A stretch of 50,693 bases of DNA from Gammaproteobacteria bacterium (GTDB lineage: Bacteria; Pseudomonadota; Gammaproteobacteria; Pseudomonadales; Porticoccaceae). The stretch lies in the NCBI GenBank assembly GCA_018069465.1, contig JAGPUW010000023.1, positions 1 through 50,693 on the forward strand, given 5' to 3'. The position numbers and the translations under genes were made by a program. The notes beneath the pieces were generated by a model, which was given only the letters and a program-made list of their open reading frames with translations, was not told the origin of the DNA and ran no database searches. This document shows, one piece after another, positions 1 through 7,994 of this stretch; position 1 is the first letter of the stretch; the number at the start of each line of letters is the position of its first letter.

Positions 1-39
1 TTGAAAAAGGTCGAGCCAATCTTGTTTTGATCTGCGCAT
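1..39 (-). CDS. IS66 accessory protein TnpA-like, N-terminal 13 residues only
   Basis: Only 13 codons are inside the window (MRRSKQDWLDLFQ). They start at an ATG preceded by AGGAG seven bases upstream. The basic start followed by a tryptophan-containing helix resembles the opening of the small TnpA-type accessory proteins of IS66 elements, which precede tnpB and the DDE transposase tnpC. Its position just inside an IS66 terminal repeat supports this. With 13 residues the family call rests mainly on context. Confidence 0.55.
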   Translation of the reverse strand, partial: MRRSKQDWLDLFQ

Positions 40-117
40 GTCATTGCTCCTGATTAAAGCCAAGAGCATAAGCATCGGGTATCAAGGTGACTAGGGTGTG
101 GTTGAATTGGCGCTTAC
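1..117 (-). mobile_element. End of an IS66-family element (tnpA side), continuing beyond the window
   Basis: Read on the minus strand, the stretch from 117 starts with GTAAGCGCCAATTCAACCAC, which fits the GTAAGCG terminus typical of IS66-family inverted repeats. A leader of about 78 bases follows, then a Shine-Dalgarno (AGGAG) and the first codons of a small IS66 accessory ORF. The matching opposite terminus is seen at 50554, belonging to another copy at the right edge. The eight bases outside the terminus (118-125) would be the target duplication, but the partner lies off-window. Confidence 0.75.
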
Positions 118-330
118 AACGTAGCCAACAACATGCCACCAAACGGCCCACTTAAGCGTAAGTTCTCTAGCGAGCAAAGGAATGCCAAAGGCTAACGCTC
201 AGGCTCAACAGCAACAAAGCAGAACGGGGCCAATAAGACTTGGACTGGGGCAGATAATATGGGGTACCGGGGATAGACCGGAGGGCAAAAACGAGAGGGG
301 TTTGGATAGTGCAGAAGCACCAAGGAAACA
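118..330. other. Gene-free stretch between IS66 end and tRNA-Phe
   Basis: I find no convincing gene here. A rightward ORF running through 182-790 crosses the tRNA and yggX on the wrong strand and is not coding. The sequence may be target DNA split by the IS66 insertion. Confidence 0.5.
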
Positions 331-406
331 TGGTGCCCGGAGGCGGAATCGAACCACCGACACGAGGATTTTCAATCCTCTGCTCTACCGACTGAGCTAT
401 CCGGGC
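331..406 (-). tRNA. tRNA-Phe (anticodon GAA)
   Basis: The minus strand gives a full 76-base cloverleaf. It begins GCCCGGA, has a D arm containing AGCTCAGTCGGTAGAGC, an anticodon loop TTGAAAA on an AGGAT/ATCCT stem, a T arm with GGTTCGATTCC, and an encoded CCA end. The anticodon GAA reads Phe codons. It lies downstream of yggX in the same direction, so it may be co-transcribed with mutY-yggX or use its own promoter in 407-463. Confidence 0.97.
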
Positions 407-463
407 TTTGGAAGGCGCGTATTAAACCGTTTACCGCCTACGCAGTCAAGACGTGATGGCAGA

Positions 464-736
464 TTAATTACTCGGTGCGACATAACCTTCCGCGTCGTCG
501 TAATCATCCCCCGACAGGAATTTCTCGCGCTGCTCGTTGAGGTAGGTGCGGGCTGTCATATCCATCATATTCAGCTGCTTTTCGTTGATGAGCATGGTTT
601 GGTGGGCGACCCATTCGCCCCAGGCCTGTTTGGAGACGTTGTCAAAAATATCCTGCCCCTTGGGGCCGGGGAAGGGCGGGGTGTTGAGCCCTTCAAGGTC
701 TTTCTGGAGTTTGCGACAGAATACGGTGCGGCTCAT
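464..736 (-). CDS. yggX: YggX, Fe(II)-trafficking / oxidative damage protection protein
   Basis: A 90-residue protein, the family's usual length. It opens [17 protein letters not shown], where the conserved early cysteine (residue 7) thought to be needed for protection of Fe-S clusters is present. The motifs [12 protein letters not shown] and [15 protein letters not shown] are hallmark YggX segments. The family is linked to iron trafficking and protection of labile Fe-S enzymes. Here it sits downstream of mutY, itself an Fe-S enzyme, in the conserved mutY-yggX order. A MITE-like repeat now separates the two genes and has widened the gap to about 300 bases. Confidence 0.96.
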   Translation of the reverse strand: MSRTVFCRKLQKDLEGLNTPPFPGPKGQDIFDNVSKQAWGEWVAHQTMLINEKQLNMMDMTARTYLNEQREKFLSGDDYDDAEGYVAPSN

Positions 737-873
737 GGCTGGCTCTCTATTAAAGCAGTATTAAATGGGTGGCACAGTATAAAACCCTAATGGCAGGGAG
801 CAAGTGAATTTATTAAGGGAGCCTCTAAACAAGCCATAAACTCGCATGCTGCACTTTAGAATATTCAGCTTCT

Positions 874-901
874 GCGTCGCCTAAAGCGCCTACAGTTGGT
901 A
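874..901 (+). repeat. Dispersed 28-bp repeat, copy 1
   Basis: Starts GCGTCGCCTAAAGCGCCTAC. It differs at four of 28 positions from the copy at 968-995 in the same element, and is related to the copy at 33991-34019. Confidence 0.7.
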
Positions 902-967
902 CAAGCCTTCGCAATAGCTCGCTAGAGCCTGCCCCGTGAAACGCTTTGGGTATTACGTGCGGTTTGC

Positions 968-995
968 GCCTCGCCTAAAGCGCCTACTTTTGGTG
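968..995 (+). repeat. Dispersed 28-bp repeat, copy 2
   Basis: Starts GCCTCGCCTAAAGCGCCTAC and ends TTTTGGTG. It is almost identical to 33991-34019, where the centre reads GAGAG instead of AAAG. It is also close to 874-901. Confidence 0.75.
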
Positions 996-1038
996 AATCT
1001 AAACACCCTAAAGCACAGCCTGTTTCGTCCAGACTTAT

Positions 1039-2100
1039 TCAGAAGCTCCTTAGCGCTTTCAGCAGGGCGAGGATGGGTGCAGGCAGGCCGATTTCGCCGT
1101 GTGCGGCAGGGTTAACCCAGCGCTGGCTGCTGTCGGCAACACGGGTGGCGGGGCCGTGGGTACGGATGTGCACGGGGGTGTAGTCGAGATGAAAGTGACT
1201 GAAGGTGTGGCGCAGGGTGTCTGTTAATTGGTAGCTGTGGATTTTAACGCCGACGCGTTCGCAGCTATTGCTGAGTTCCGTCTCGTCGGGGCATTCGGGG
1301 AAACTCCACAGGCCGCCCCAAATGCCGCTCGGTGGCCGTTGCTGTAGTAGCACTTTGTTGTGTTGGTTGCGAATAATCAGCAGCAGTGTTTGTCGTACGG
1401 GGATGGCTTTAGGTGCTTTTTTACCGGGGTAGTGCTGAGTCTCTTCGCGGATAAAAGCCTGGCAGTCAGTGCTGACCGGACACTGTGTGCAGGCGGGTTT
1501 ACTGCGGGTGCACACAGTGGCGCCGAGATCCATAATCGCCTGGGTATAGTCGCCGGTGCGTTGGGCGGGGGTGTGACTTTCGGCAATATCCCACAGTTGC
1601 TTGGCAACCGCCGTTTTGCCCGGCCAACCGGCTATGGCGCTGTGGCGTGCGAGTACGCGCTTAACGTTGCCGTCGAGTATGGCGCAGTGGCGGTGGTGGG
1701 CGATGGCGCAAATCGCCCCGGCCGTTGAGCGGCCAATGCCGGGTAGTGCCTGCAATTGTTCGACGCTATCGGGGAAAATACCGTCGTGTTCAGTGCTGAT
1801 AGTTTGTGCGGTTTTATGCAGGTTGCGGGCGCGGGCGTAGTAGCCGAGGCCGGTCCAGTGGTGCAGCACTTCATCGAGAGGCGCTGCGGCTAATGCCTGC
1901 ACATTGGGGTAGGCATTAGTCATGCGTTGGTAGTAGGGGATTACCGTGCTGACCTGGGTTTGCTGCAACATGATTTCCGACAGCCAAACTCGGTAGGCTG
2001 TGGTGTCGTGCTGCCAGGGCAGGTCTTTGCGGCCGTGCTGGTCGAACCAGTGCAGCAGACGTTTGGCGAAAGCGTCTTCTGTTGGCGTGGTGAGTGGCAT
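1039..2100 (-). CDS. mutY: A/G-specific adenine DNA glycosylase MutY
   Basis: MutY removes adenine mispaired with 8-oxoguanine. The 353-residue protein has the catalytic-Glu segment LSEIMLQQTQV (about residue 42), the helix-hairpin-helix LPGIGRSTAGAI with the catalytic Asp in ILDGNVKRVLAR, and an iron-sulfur ligand set C-x6-C-x2-C-x5-C (CTRSKPACTQCPVSTDC). A C-terminal NUDIX-like 8-oxoG recognition domain follows (LLLIIRNQ, SGIWGGLWSFPE). I chose the ATG at 2100. A TTG at 2115 inside the end of asmA would add five residues. Overlap or near-overlap with asmA suggests co-transcription. The last codons (Arg-Ser-Phe-stop) lie in the terminal repeat of the MITE-like element, so the native C-terminus was probably altered. 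Confidence 0.96.
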   Translation of the reverse strand: MPLTTPTEDAFAKRLLHWFDQHGRKDLPWQHDTTAYRVWLSEIMLQQTQVSTVIPYYQRMTNAYPNVQALAAAPLDEVLHHWTGLGYYARARNLHKTAQTISTEHDGIFPDSVEQLQALPGIGRSTAGAICAIAHHRHCAILDGNVKRVLARHSAIAGWPGKTAVAKQLWDIAESHTPAQRTGDYTQAIMDLGATVCTRSKPACTQCPVSTDCQAFIREETQHYPGKKAPKAIPVRQTLLLIIRNQHNKVLLQQRPPSGIWGGLWSFPECPDETELSNSCERVGVKIHSYQLTDTLRHTFSHFHLDYTPVHIRTHGPATRVADSSQRWVNPAAHGEIGLPAPILALLKALRSF

Positions 2101-2104
2101 CCGC

Positions 2105-4231
2105 TTAGTTTCCAAAAAGCCCTTTGAGCAAGCCTTTTACCGCTTCCTCTGCCTCTGGGTTGAGGCCGCTTTTCTTTTGTATTTTTTCAAAAAGTTTGTC
2201 TTGCACTACCTGTTTCACGAAGTCGCCATCGGGCTTGCAAGAGCCACCACCCGCATTGGCAAAACTGTCTTTGCAGCGAATGGGAATATCTTTGTCGCGC
2301 ACGCGCTTACTTTTCACCCGGCAACCTTGCTCGCTGGTTTGTTCGCCGTTGAGCCGTGAAGTGGCGAGTAGATCGAAGCTTTCAGTGCCCAGGTCGATAA
2401 GCCCATTGCCGCTGAGACTGATATTACCCAGCCCGGTGGTGTAGCGTTGAATAAAAACCTGCTTGCCTTTGAAGGCGACAGTGGCTTGCACATCTTGCAA
2501 GTTCGAGCCCTGCGGCCAGTCGTCTTTACTCGGTATTTTTTCGATGAGGGCGGCAATATCGCAGTAGCTTTTCTCGATGTTAAAAGTGGTCAGATAGGGC
2601 TTGGCTAGATTGATTTCGCCATTGGCCTTGAGGCCTTGGTGCAGTTGCTCGGCATCAGTGCCGCGAGTTTGACCCTGGAATTTTGCCGTCAACCTACCTG
2701 TCATCGCCGCTTCACCGCTAATGGCGGTCAAGGCTTTGCCAGCAGCGAGTTCGCTGATAGCCGCTGTAAAATCTACTTTAGGCACTTTGTGTTGCAGGTT
2801 AATCGTTGCGGTGGCATTAATGTCACCATCAAAAAGGTGGGCGGCTAGCTGCTTGATATGCACAATATTATTGGCAGCCGTGAGTTTTAGCTGCAGTTTT
2901 TCGGCCGCTATGGCATCGATATTGAGGCCGTCGAGACTGATGTCGAGGGCGGCATTGCCATCGCCCACCCACAGCAGGGGTGCAACAAGGGGGGCGAAAA
3001 CTAATGTGGGTGCGGTGCTGGCGCCAGCGCTACTGCCCGACTCGTCATTCCCTGCATCATTGCCCTCCGTATCATCGGCACTACTGACATAGCGGTTTAA
3101 GTCGATAGTGTTGCCGTGCAGTTGCAGTACAACATTGCGTGTTGGGCCGAAAGCCAATTCTGTGCTGCCATCAAAGTTCATGTCATCGAGGGTGAGGTTT
3201 AAGCGGCTGATGGTGAGCTGGTCGCCACTACCTTTAATACTCAGTTTGAGGCTGGCCTGTTGCAGGGCTTGTTTATCGGGCAGGTCAGGTAATTCGATAT
3301 GCCAGCGGGATAGCACTTCGCGCAATGCCAGCGGCGGCACATTGATTTCGCTCTCAAAGGCCATGTTGCCATTTACGGTGTGTGCCGACAGTGAAGCCTG
3401 CAAGCTAGCGCCGGCGCTATTGATTTGTAAGCCGGAGATCTCCAGCTGAGGTGCGTCGGCTTGCCCGGCTGAAAGGGCGTCGACGCTGATTTCAATCGCG
3501 GGTTTGTCGGCGAGCAATAACTGGAGCAGCGTTTTACTCAGGGTAAGGGTCTGGGTGTTTTGTTCAACGCTGGCTTCGGTGTTGAGTGCCACTGCCATTG
3601 GCTCGGGCAGGGCGGGGTCACTCAGCGTAAAGTTGGCCTTCAGCTTGAAGGTGTCGCCATTAAGGTTGAGACCCTGAATCAACAGGTTGATGTCACTTAA
3701 TTGCTGCGGACTTGCGCCTTCAACTGCCGGCGCTAACTGCAGGCGGCTATGCTTGATTTCGAGGCTCTCAATGGCCAGTGTAAAAGCGGGGGGCGCAGCA
3801 GCTGTGTCTGGCTTGGCTAGCGGGTCATCCGTTTTTGCGGCGGCGAGAGGGGCGATGGCAGTGTTTGAGGCTTGTTGAGCCGTGTCGAGGCGAATGTCGG
3901 CACCCTCCAGACGTATCGCCTTCACCGATAACTGGCGCTTAAACAGGGGCAGCCAGGCAAGGCTAAGGTCGGCTTGCTCGAAACGAATGGCGGGTATTTC
4001 CGCACGCGGGCTGGTGATTTGTGTCGCGCCGATACTGAGGGCGAGGCTGGGCAGTAATTGCCAGCTAAGCTCACCGTCGATATTGAGGTTAATATCCTGC
4101 TCTTTTGCCAGCGCGGCCAATTGTGGTTTATAGCTGTTGGGGTCTATGGCAAAGACAAGGTAGGCGACGGCGATGGCGGCCAAAAGTGCCACCGCGACGA
4201 GAGTGCCAATTATCCATTTTATTGCTTTCAT
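2105..4231 (-). CDS. asmA: AsmA family protein
   Basis: A 708-residue protein with one N-terminal membrane helix (about residues 5-27, IIGTLVAVALLAAIAVAYLVF) followed by the AsmA signature AIDPNSYKPQLAALAKEQ. Long repeating beta-rich modules follow. Residues 375-410 hold an acidic, Ser/Gly-rich low-complexity linker. The C-terminal AsmA_2-like part contains GNGLIDLGTESFDL and a Cys-rich stretch (QGCRVKSKRVRD, IPIRCKDS). AsmA proteins are inner-membrane-anchored, extend into the periplasm, and are related to bridge-type lipid transport proteins affecting outer membrane assembly. It heads the asmA-mutY-yggX run and diverges from hisB. Confidence 0.92.
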   Translation of the reverse strand: MKAIKWIIGTLVAVALLAAIAVAYLVFAIDPNSYKPQLAALAKEQDINLNIDGELSWQLLPSLALSIGATQITSPRAEIPAIRFEQADLSLAWLPLFKRQLSVKAIRLEGADIRLDTAQQASNTAIAPLAAAKTDDPLAKPDTAAAPPAFTLAIESLEIKHSRLQLAPAVEGASPQQLSDINLLIQGLNLNGDTFKLKANFTLSDPALPEPMAVALNTEASVEQNTQTLTLSKTLLQLLLADKPAIEISVDALSAGQADAPQLEISGLQINSAGASLQASLSAHTVNGNMAFESEINVPPLALREVLSRWHIELPDLPDKQALQQASLKLSIKGSGDQLTISRLNLTLDDMNFDGSTELAFGPTRNVVLQLHGNTIDLNRYVSSADDTEGNDAGNDESGSSAGASTAPTLVFAPLVAPLLWVGDGNAALDISLDGLNIDAIAAEKLQLKLTAANNIVHIKQLAAHLFDGDINATATINLQHKVPKVDFTAAISELAAGKALTAISGEAAMTGRLTAKFQGQTRGTDAEQLHQGLKANGEINLAKPYLTTFNIEKSYCDIAALIEKIPSKDDWPQGSNLQDVQATVAFKGKQVFIQRYTTGLGNISLSGNGLIDLGTESFDLLATSRLNGEQTSEQGCRVKSKRVRDKDIPIRCKDSFANAGGGSCKPDGDFVKQVVQDKLFEKIQKKSGLNPEAEEAVKGLLKGLFGN

Positions 4232-4486
4232 AAGGCCGGGCCCTTGCGATTGACTGGGGTGCTGGTGAGTGCGCCATTAGAGCCTGATACCCCGCTGCGG
4301 TTCAACAGCTCAGCGTTAAAACTGAGCCTGCAACGAGGGCTTGCTGAGTAGAAATAGCGCTGCAGTTTATCTGGCCGCTAGCCCCGTTGTGGGCGTGTCC
4401 GTATAATGCCCGCTTGCCGCCTGCTGATGGAGCGACCCGATGTTAGGGACTTCGCTATTACACAGCGGGCTGAACCGGAGAGCAGA

Positions 4487-5080
4487 ATGAGTGAACGCAA
4501 GGCGACCGTGAGTCGCGACACCCTTGAAACCAAAATTACTGTCGCGGTCGATCTCGATGGCAGCGGTGCGGCTGACTTTGATACCGGGGTGCCCTTTCTA
4601 GAGCACATGCTCGATCAAATTGCCCGCCACGGGCTGATCGATATATCCGTTAAAGCCCAGGGTGACACTCACATTGACGACCACCACACGGTGGAAGATA
4701 TTGGCATTACTTTCGGCCAGGCAGTGGCTAAGGCCCTGGGTGACCGCAAGGGAATTTATCGCTACGGTCACGCTTATGTGCCGCTGGATGAAGCGCTGTC
4801 ACGGGTGGTTATCGACTTTTCCGGCCGTCCCGGTTTGGTTCAGGATGTGGTTTACACCCGCGCTCGCGTCGGCAACTTCGATGTCGATTTAGTGTCTGAA
4901 TTTTTTCAGGGCTTTGTGAATCACGCCGGAGCCACCTTGCACATCGACAACCTGCGCGGCAGCAACACCCACCACCAGGTTGAGACTGTTTTTAAAGCCT
5001 TTGGTCGTGCACTGCGCATGGCTCTTGCGCCCGACCCCCGCATGGCGGGTCAGATGCCTTCAACGAAGGGCACCTTATAA
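4487..5080 (+). CDS. hisB: Imidazoleglycerol-phosphate dehydratase HisB
   Basis: Catalyses the sixth histidine step, imidazoleglycerol phosphate to imidazoleacetol phosphate, using a di-manganese site. The protein is the monofunctional 197-residue form without a phosphatase domain. Metal-binding motifs [10 protein letters not shown] and [12 protein letters not shown] are intact, as is [21 protein letters not shown] chose the ATG at 4487, preceded by CCGGAGAGCAG, because the 27 residues encoded upstream do not match the family. It is the first gene of the his cluster and diverges from asmA across about 255 bases, which should hold both promoters. Confidence 0.96.
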   Translation: MSERKATVSRDTLETKITVAVDLDGSGAADFDTGVPFLEHMLDQIARHGLIDISVKAQGDTHIDDHHTVEDIGITFGQAVAKALGDRKGIYRYGHAYVPLDEALSRVVIDFSGRPGLVQDVVYTRARVGNFDVDLVSEFFQGFVNHAGATLHIDNLRGSNTHHQVETVFKAFGRALRMALAPDPRMAGQMPSTKGTL

Positions 5081-5190
5081 GCTGCCTTTTCAGTCGGCGC
5101 TTTGTCAGCCAGTGGCGACACTTTGCTGGATTCAGCGCCGCCGCCCGTAGTGAATAACGTCAGTGTCCGCTATAACACGCGAGTAAATAT

Positions 5191-5847
5191 ATGAGTGATT
5201 TCCGCAGCCGCATCGCCGTGCTCGATTACGGCATGGGCAACCTACATTCCGCCGCCAAAGCACTTGAGCATGTGGCGCCGGGTGACCACGTCGTCATCAC
5301 CTCCGACCCGCTGGAAGTAGCGCGGGCCGATAAAGTGGTCTTTCCCGGTGTCGGCGCCATTCGCGACTGCATGGCGGAAATTCGCCGTCTTGGCTTTGAT
5401 GATTTAGTGATTAGCGCCATCGCCGAAAAACCCGTGCTGGCGATTTGCGTCGGCATGCAAGCGGTGATGAGCCACAGTGAAGAAAACGGCGGAGTGGATG
5501 GCCTCGATATTCTGCCCGGCCAGGTGCGCTACTTTGGCGATGACCTGCGCGCCGCCGACGGCGAGCGCCTGAAAGTGCCGCACATGGGCTGGAACAAAGT
5601 GCACCAAACTATCGACCACCCGGTGTGGCACGGCATTGAGCAAGATACCCGTTTCTATTTTGTGCACAGTTATTACGTTGCCGCTCAGCAGCCCAGCGAT
5701 GTCGCCGCGACCTGCGATTACGGCCCGCAATTTTCCGCAGCACTGGCCCGTGGCAATTTATTCGCCGTGCAATTTCATCCCGAAAAAAGCCACACCGCTG
5801 GCCTGCAATTGCTGAAAAACTTTGTCAATTGGGATGGCAAGAGCTGA
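5191..5847 (+). CDS. hisH: Imidazole glycerol phosphate synthase, glutaminase subunit HisH
   Basis: A class I glutamine amidotransferase that supplies ammonia to HisF. The 218-residue protein has the oxyanion/backbone segment [11 protein letters not shown], the nucleophile Cys in [15 protein letters not shown] (about residue 88), and the His-Glu pair in [13 protein letters not shown]. It begins [15 protein letters not shown] as usual. It follows hisB by 110 bases and precedes hisA by 65 bases. Its obligate partner HisF is not encoded anywhere in the window. Confidence 0.95.
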   Translation: MSDFRSRIAVLDYGMGNLHSAAKALEHVAPGDHVVITSDPLEVARADKVVFPGVGAIRDCMAEIRRLGFDDLVISAIAEKPVLAICVGMQAVMSHSEENGGVDGLDILPGQVRYFGDDLRAADGERLKVPHMGWNKVHQTIDHPVWHGIEQDTRFYFVHSYYVAAQQPSDVAATCDYGPQFSAALARGNLFAVQFHPEKSHTAGLQLLKNFVNWDGKS

Positions 5848-5912
5848 ATCCGTTCTGCCCACCTGGCGTTTATAGCGCATCTGCTTTAACGACTTTAATA
5901 GAGAGTGATCCC

Positions 5913-6641
5913 ATGTTAATTATTCCCGCGATTGACCTTAAAGACGGCGAGTGCGTGCGCCTGCGCCAGGGTCGAATGGAAGATTCCACCGTGTTTTCCG
6001 ACGACCCCGTTACCGTCGCCGGGCGCTGGGTTGACGCCGGTGCGCGCCGCCTGCATCTGGTCGATCTCAACGGCGCCTTTGCCGGTGAGCCGGTGAATGG
6101 CGAAGTGGTTAAAGCCATCGCCCAGCGCTACCCCGAACTACCCATTCAAATTGGCGGCGGCATTCGCAGTGCCGACACCATAGAGGCGTACTTAAAGGCC
6201 GGTGTCGACTACGTGATTATCGGCACTAAGGCCGTGGAGGAGCCCGACTTTGTCACGCAAATGTGCCAACAATTTGCCGGCCACATTATCGTCGGCATCG
6301 ATGCCAAAGCCGGATTAGTGGCCACCGATGGCTGGGCCGAGGTGAGTGACGTTAAAGCCACAGACCTGGCCAAACGCTTCGCCAGTGACGGCGTGAGTGC
6401 CATTGTCTACACCGACATCGACCGCGACGGCATGATGCAGGGCGTCAATGTTGAGGCCACCGTCAATATGGCCAAAGCCTCGCCCATCCCGGTTATCGCC
6501 TCCGGTGGTATTACCAACATGGACGATATTCGAGCGCTGAAAGCAGCCTCTAATGCGGGTATTTTCGGTGCCATTACGGGCCGTGCGATTTACGAAGGCA
6601 CGTTAGATGTGCGTGAAGCCCAGCAGTTTTGTGATCAATAA
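5913..6641 (+). CDS. hisA: Phosphoribosylformimino-5-aminoimidazole carboxamide ribotide isomerase HisA
   Basis: A (beta/alpha)8-barrel isomerase converting ProFAR to PRFAR. The 242-residue protein opens [20 protein letters not shown], which contains the N-terminal catalytic Asp (IDLKDG). The second catalytic Asp is in [13 protein letters not shown], and the phosphate-binding loops are IGGGIRS and [13 protein letters not shown]. The start at 5913 fits the family. An upstream in-frame ATG would add 28 unrelated residues overlapping hisH. HisF normally follows in gamma-proteobacterial his clusters but is absent here. Confidence 0.96.
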   Translation: MLIIPAIDLKDGECVRLRQGRMEDSTVFSDDPVTVAGRWVDAGARRLHLVDLNGAFAGEPVNGEVVKAIAQRYPELPIQIGGGIRSADTIEAYLKAGVDYVIIGTKAVEEPDFVTQMCQQFAGHIIVGIDAKAGLVATDGWAEVSDVKATDLAKRFASDGVSAIVYTDIDRDGMMQGVNVEATVNMAKASPIPVIASGGITNMDDIRALKAASNAGIFGAITGRAIYEGTLDVREAQQFCDQ

Positions 6642-6796
6642 AAGTAGTGCGGCTTGCTTTTATATGGTGATAAAAATCGACACTTGTCCTGAAAGGGTGG
6701 CTCGTTTTTGAGGGCTGTGGAAAACAATAAAAACTTGTGGAAATCGAGGCGAATGTTTAACCTCGACTGACCTTAACCTTTACATGGAGTATCAGC

Positions 6797-7045
6797 ATGA
6801 AACCAGTCACTTTAGCACTCACCCTCGCACTGTTTTTACCGGCGCTGGCTCTCGCTGCCGACTACGGCGAGCTAGTCGATTCCGTTGACAAAGAAAAGGC
6901 GACGGCTGCCGTTGATAAGGAAAAATTAGCGGGTTCTGTTACGGGCACCAGTGTTGACTACAAAAAGGCCTACGATGCTGTCGATAAAGAAAAGGCTGCT
7001 GATGCTGTTGATATGGAAAAAGCAAAAAAAGCCTTGGTCAAATAA
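6797..7045 (+). CDS. Small secreted Lys/Asp-rich repeat protein of unknown function
   Basis: An 82-residue protein with a clear Sec signal peptide (MKPVTLALTLALFLPALALA, cleavage after Ala-Leu-Ala). The mature chain of about 60 residues is built on a degenerate repeat, VDKEKA: VDKEKATAAVDKEKLAGSV, then YDAVDKEKAADAVDMEKAKK. It is probably a helical periplasmic protein with alternating charges. A ribosome site (ATGGAGTATCAGC) precedes the ATG. It has its own terminator downstream and sits where hisF would be expected. I do not recognise a family. Confidence 0.75.
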   Translation: MKPVTLALTLALFLPALALAADYGELVDSVDKEKATAAVDKEKLAGSVTGTSVDYKKAYDAVDKEKAADAVDMEKAKKALVK

Positions 7046-7095
7046 TAGCCCGCACTTGAAAGCGCGTTGTATTATTAAATATTTATGGCGCATTA

Positions 7096-7150
7096 CTTTC
7101 TGCTTTGAGTTGAGGCTTCAGCTCAAAGCAGAAAGGTTCTCGTTTTAACG
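7096..7150 (+). terminator. Intrinsic terminator after the small repeat protein
   Basis: A perfect 14-bp stem, CTTTCTGCTTTGAG (7096-7109) with CTCAAAGCAGAAAG (7122-7135), has a 12-base loop and is followed by T-rich sequence. It may also stop the leftward dienelactone hydrolase transcript. Confidence 0.75.
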
Positions 7151-7217
7151 TTTTATTTTTTTGATTCAAACATTCAATTCTGAATGCAAAACAATTGAAA
7201 AAGTGTTTGTTGTCAGT

Positions 7218-7937
7218 TTATTCAAAAACTTCCTCAAGAAAATTCACCAGGCTGGCCCACGAGCGGCGATCGGCTTTGGCGTCATATGCCATGCCCATTT
7301 CCGGGCTGGCCGCCGCCGGGTTAGTGAAAGCGTGGACGGTATTGCCGTAGGCGTGAATCTGCCAGTCGGCTCCGGCCTCGGTGAGTTCTTTCTCCAGTGC
7401 GACCACGGCATCGACCGGCACCATGGGGTCGTCATTGCCGTGCAGGCACAGTATTTTGGCGCTGACTTTGTTGCCCTCGGTATTACCGGGTGCCAGAAAC
7501 AGACCGTGAAAACTGATTGCGCCGATGATGTCACCGCTGGTGCGAGCCAGGTCGAGGGAGCACAAACCACCAAAGCAGTAGCCCATGCTGGCCATCTTCG
7601 CCGTGTCGGCTTCGGCCTGTGCACTGGCCGCTGTCAACGCCGCCGCCATACGCTGTTGCAGGGCGGGGCGGTCTTCCATAAAGGGCGTCATTAAGGCGCC
7701 ATTTTCATCGGGGTTACTGCCCAATATGCCTTTGCCGTACATGTCGAGGGCAAAGCCAACGTAGCCAAGTGCGGCCAGTTTGTCGGCCTGCTGGCATTCG
7801 AAGTCACTGCGCCCGGCCCAGGTGTGGGCAATGATGATGCAGGGGCGCGATCCGTTAATGGCGTCGTCATAGGCTAAATAGCCTTCGAGCAGGGTGTCGC
7901 CGTCTTTGTATTCTACGAGTCGGTGTTGAATAGTCAT
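7218..7937 (-). CDS. Dienelactone hydrolase family protein
   Basis: A 239-residue alpha/beta hydrolase. The catalytic triad of the family is visible: nucleophile Cys in MGYCFGGLCSLDLA (about residue 120), Asp in HGNDDPMVPVDA, and His in NTVHAFTNPAA. The N-terminal IIIAHTWAGRSDFE and MYGKGILG segments are also typical. Cytosolic members hydrolyse dienelactones or related small esters/lactones, but the true substrate here is unknown. The ATG at 7937 has AGGAGA upstream. It lies downstream of cinA in the same direction with a 57-base gap, so the two may be co-transcribed. Confidence 0.9.
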   Translation of the reverse strand: MTIQHRLVEYKDGDTLLEGYLAYDDAINGSRPCIIIAHTWAGRSDFECQQADKLAALGYVGFALDMYGKGILGSNPDENGALMTPFMEDRPALQQRMAAALTAASAQAEADTAKMASMGYCFGGLCSLDLARTSGDIIGAISFHGLFLAPGNTEGNKVSAKILCLHGNDDPMVPVDAVVALEKELTEAGADWQIHAYGNTVHAFTNPAAASPEMGMAYDAKADRRSWASLVNFLEEVFE

Positions 7938-7994
7938 TTTGTATTGCTCTCCTATTAGGGCGAAGTGGATAAGGCGGTCGAACAGGTGGGGTGT

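Larger units (their letters stand above)
814..1052. mobile_element. MITE-like element between yggX and mutY, overlapping the mutY 3' end
   Basis: About 239 bases bounded by imperfect inverted repeats: TAAGGGAGCCTCTAAACAAG at 814-833, and at 1031-1052 the reverse complement of TAAGGAGCTTCTGAATAAG. No ORF is contained. Inside are two copies of a 28-base repeat (874-901 and 968-995), a third copy of which lies in the element at 33892. I see no clear target duplication. The termini look like those of IS5/IS4-type elements, but that affiliation is inference. Confidence 0.6.

Noticed and set aside
182-790. A 202-residue rightward frame at the left edge
   Set aside because: It reads through tRNA-Phe and yggX on the wrong strand.
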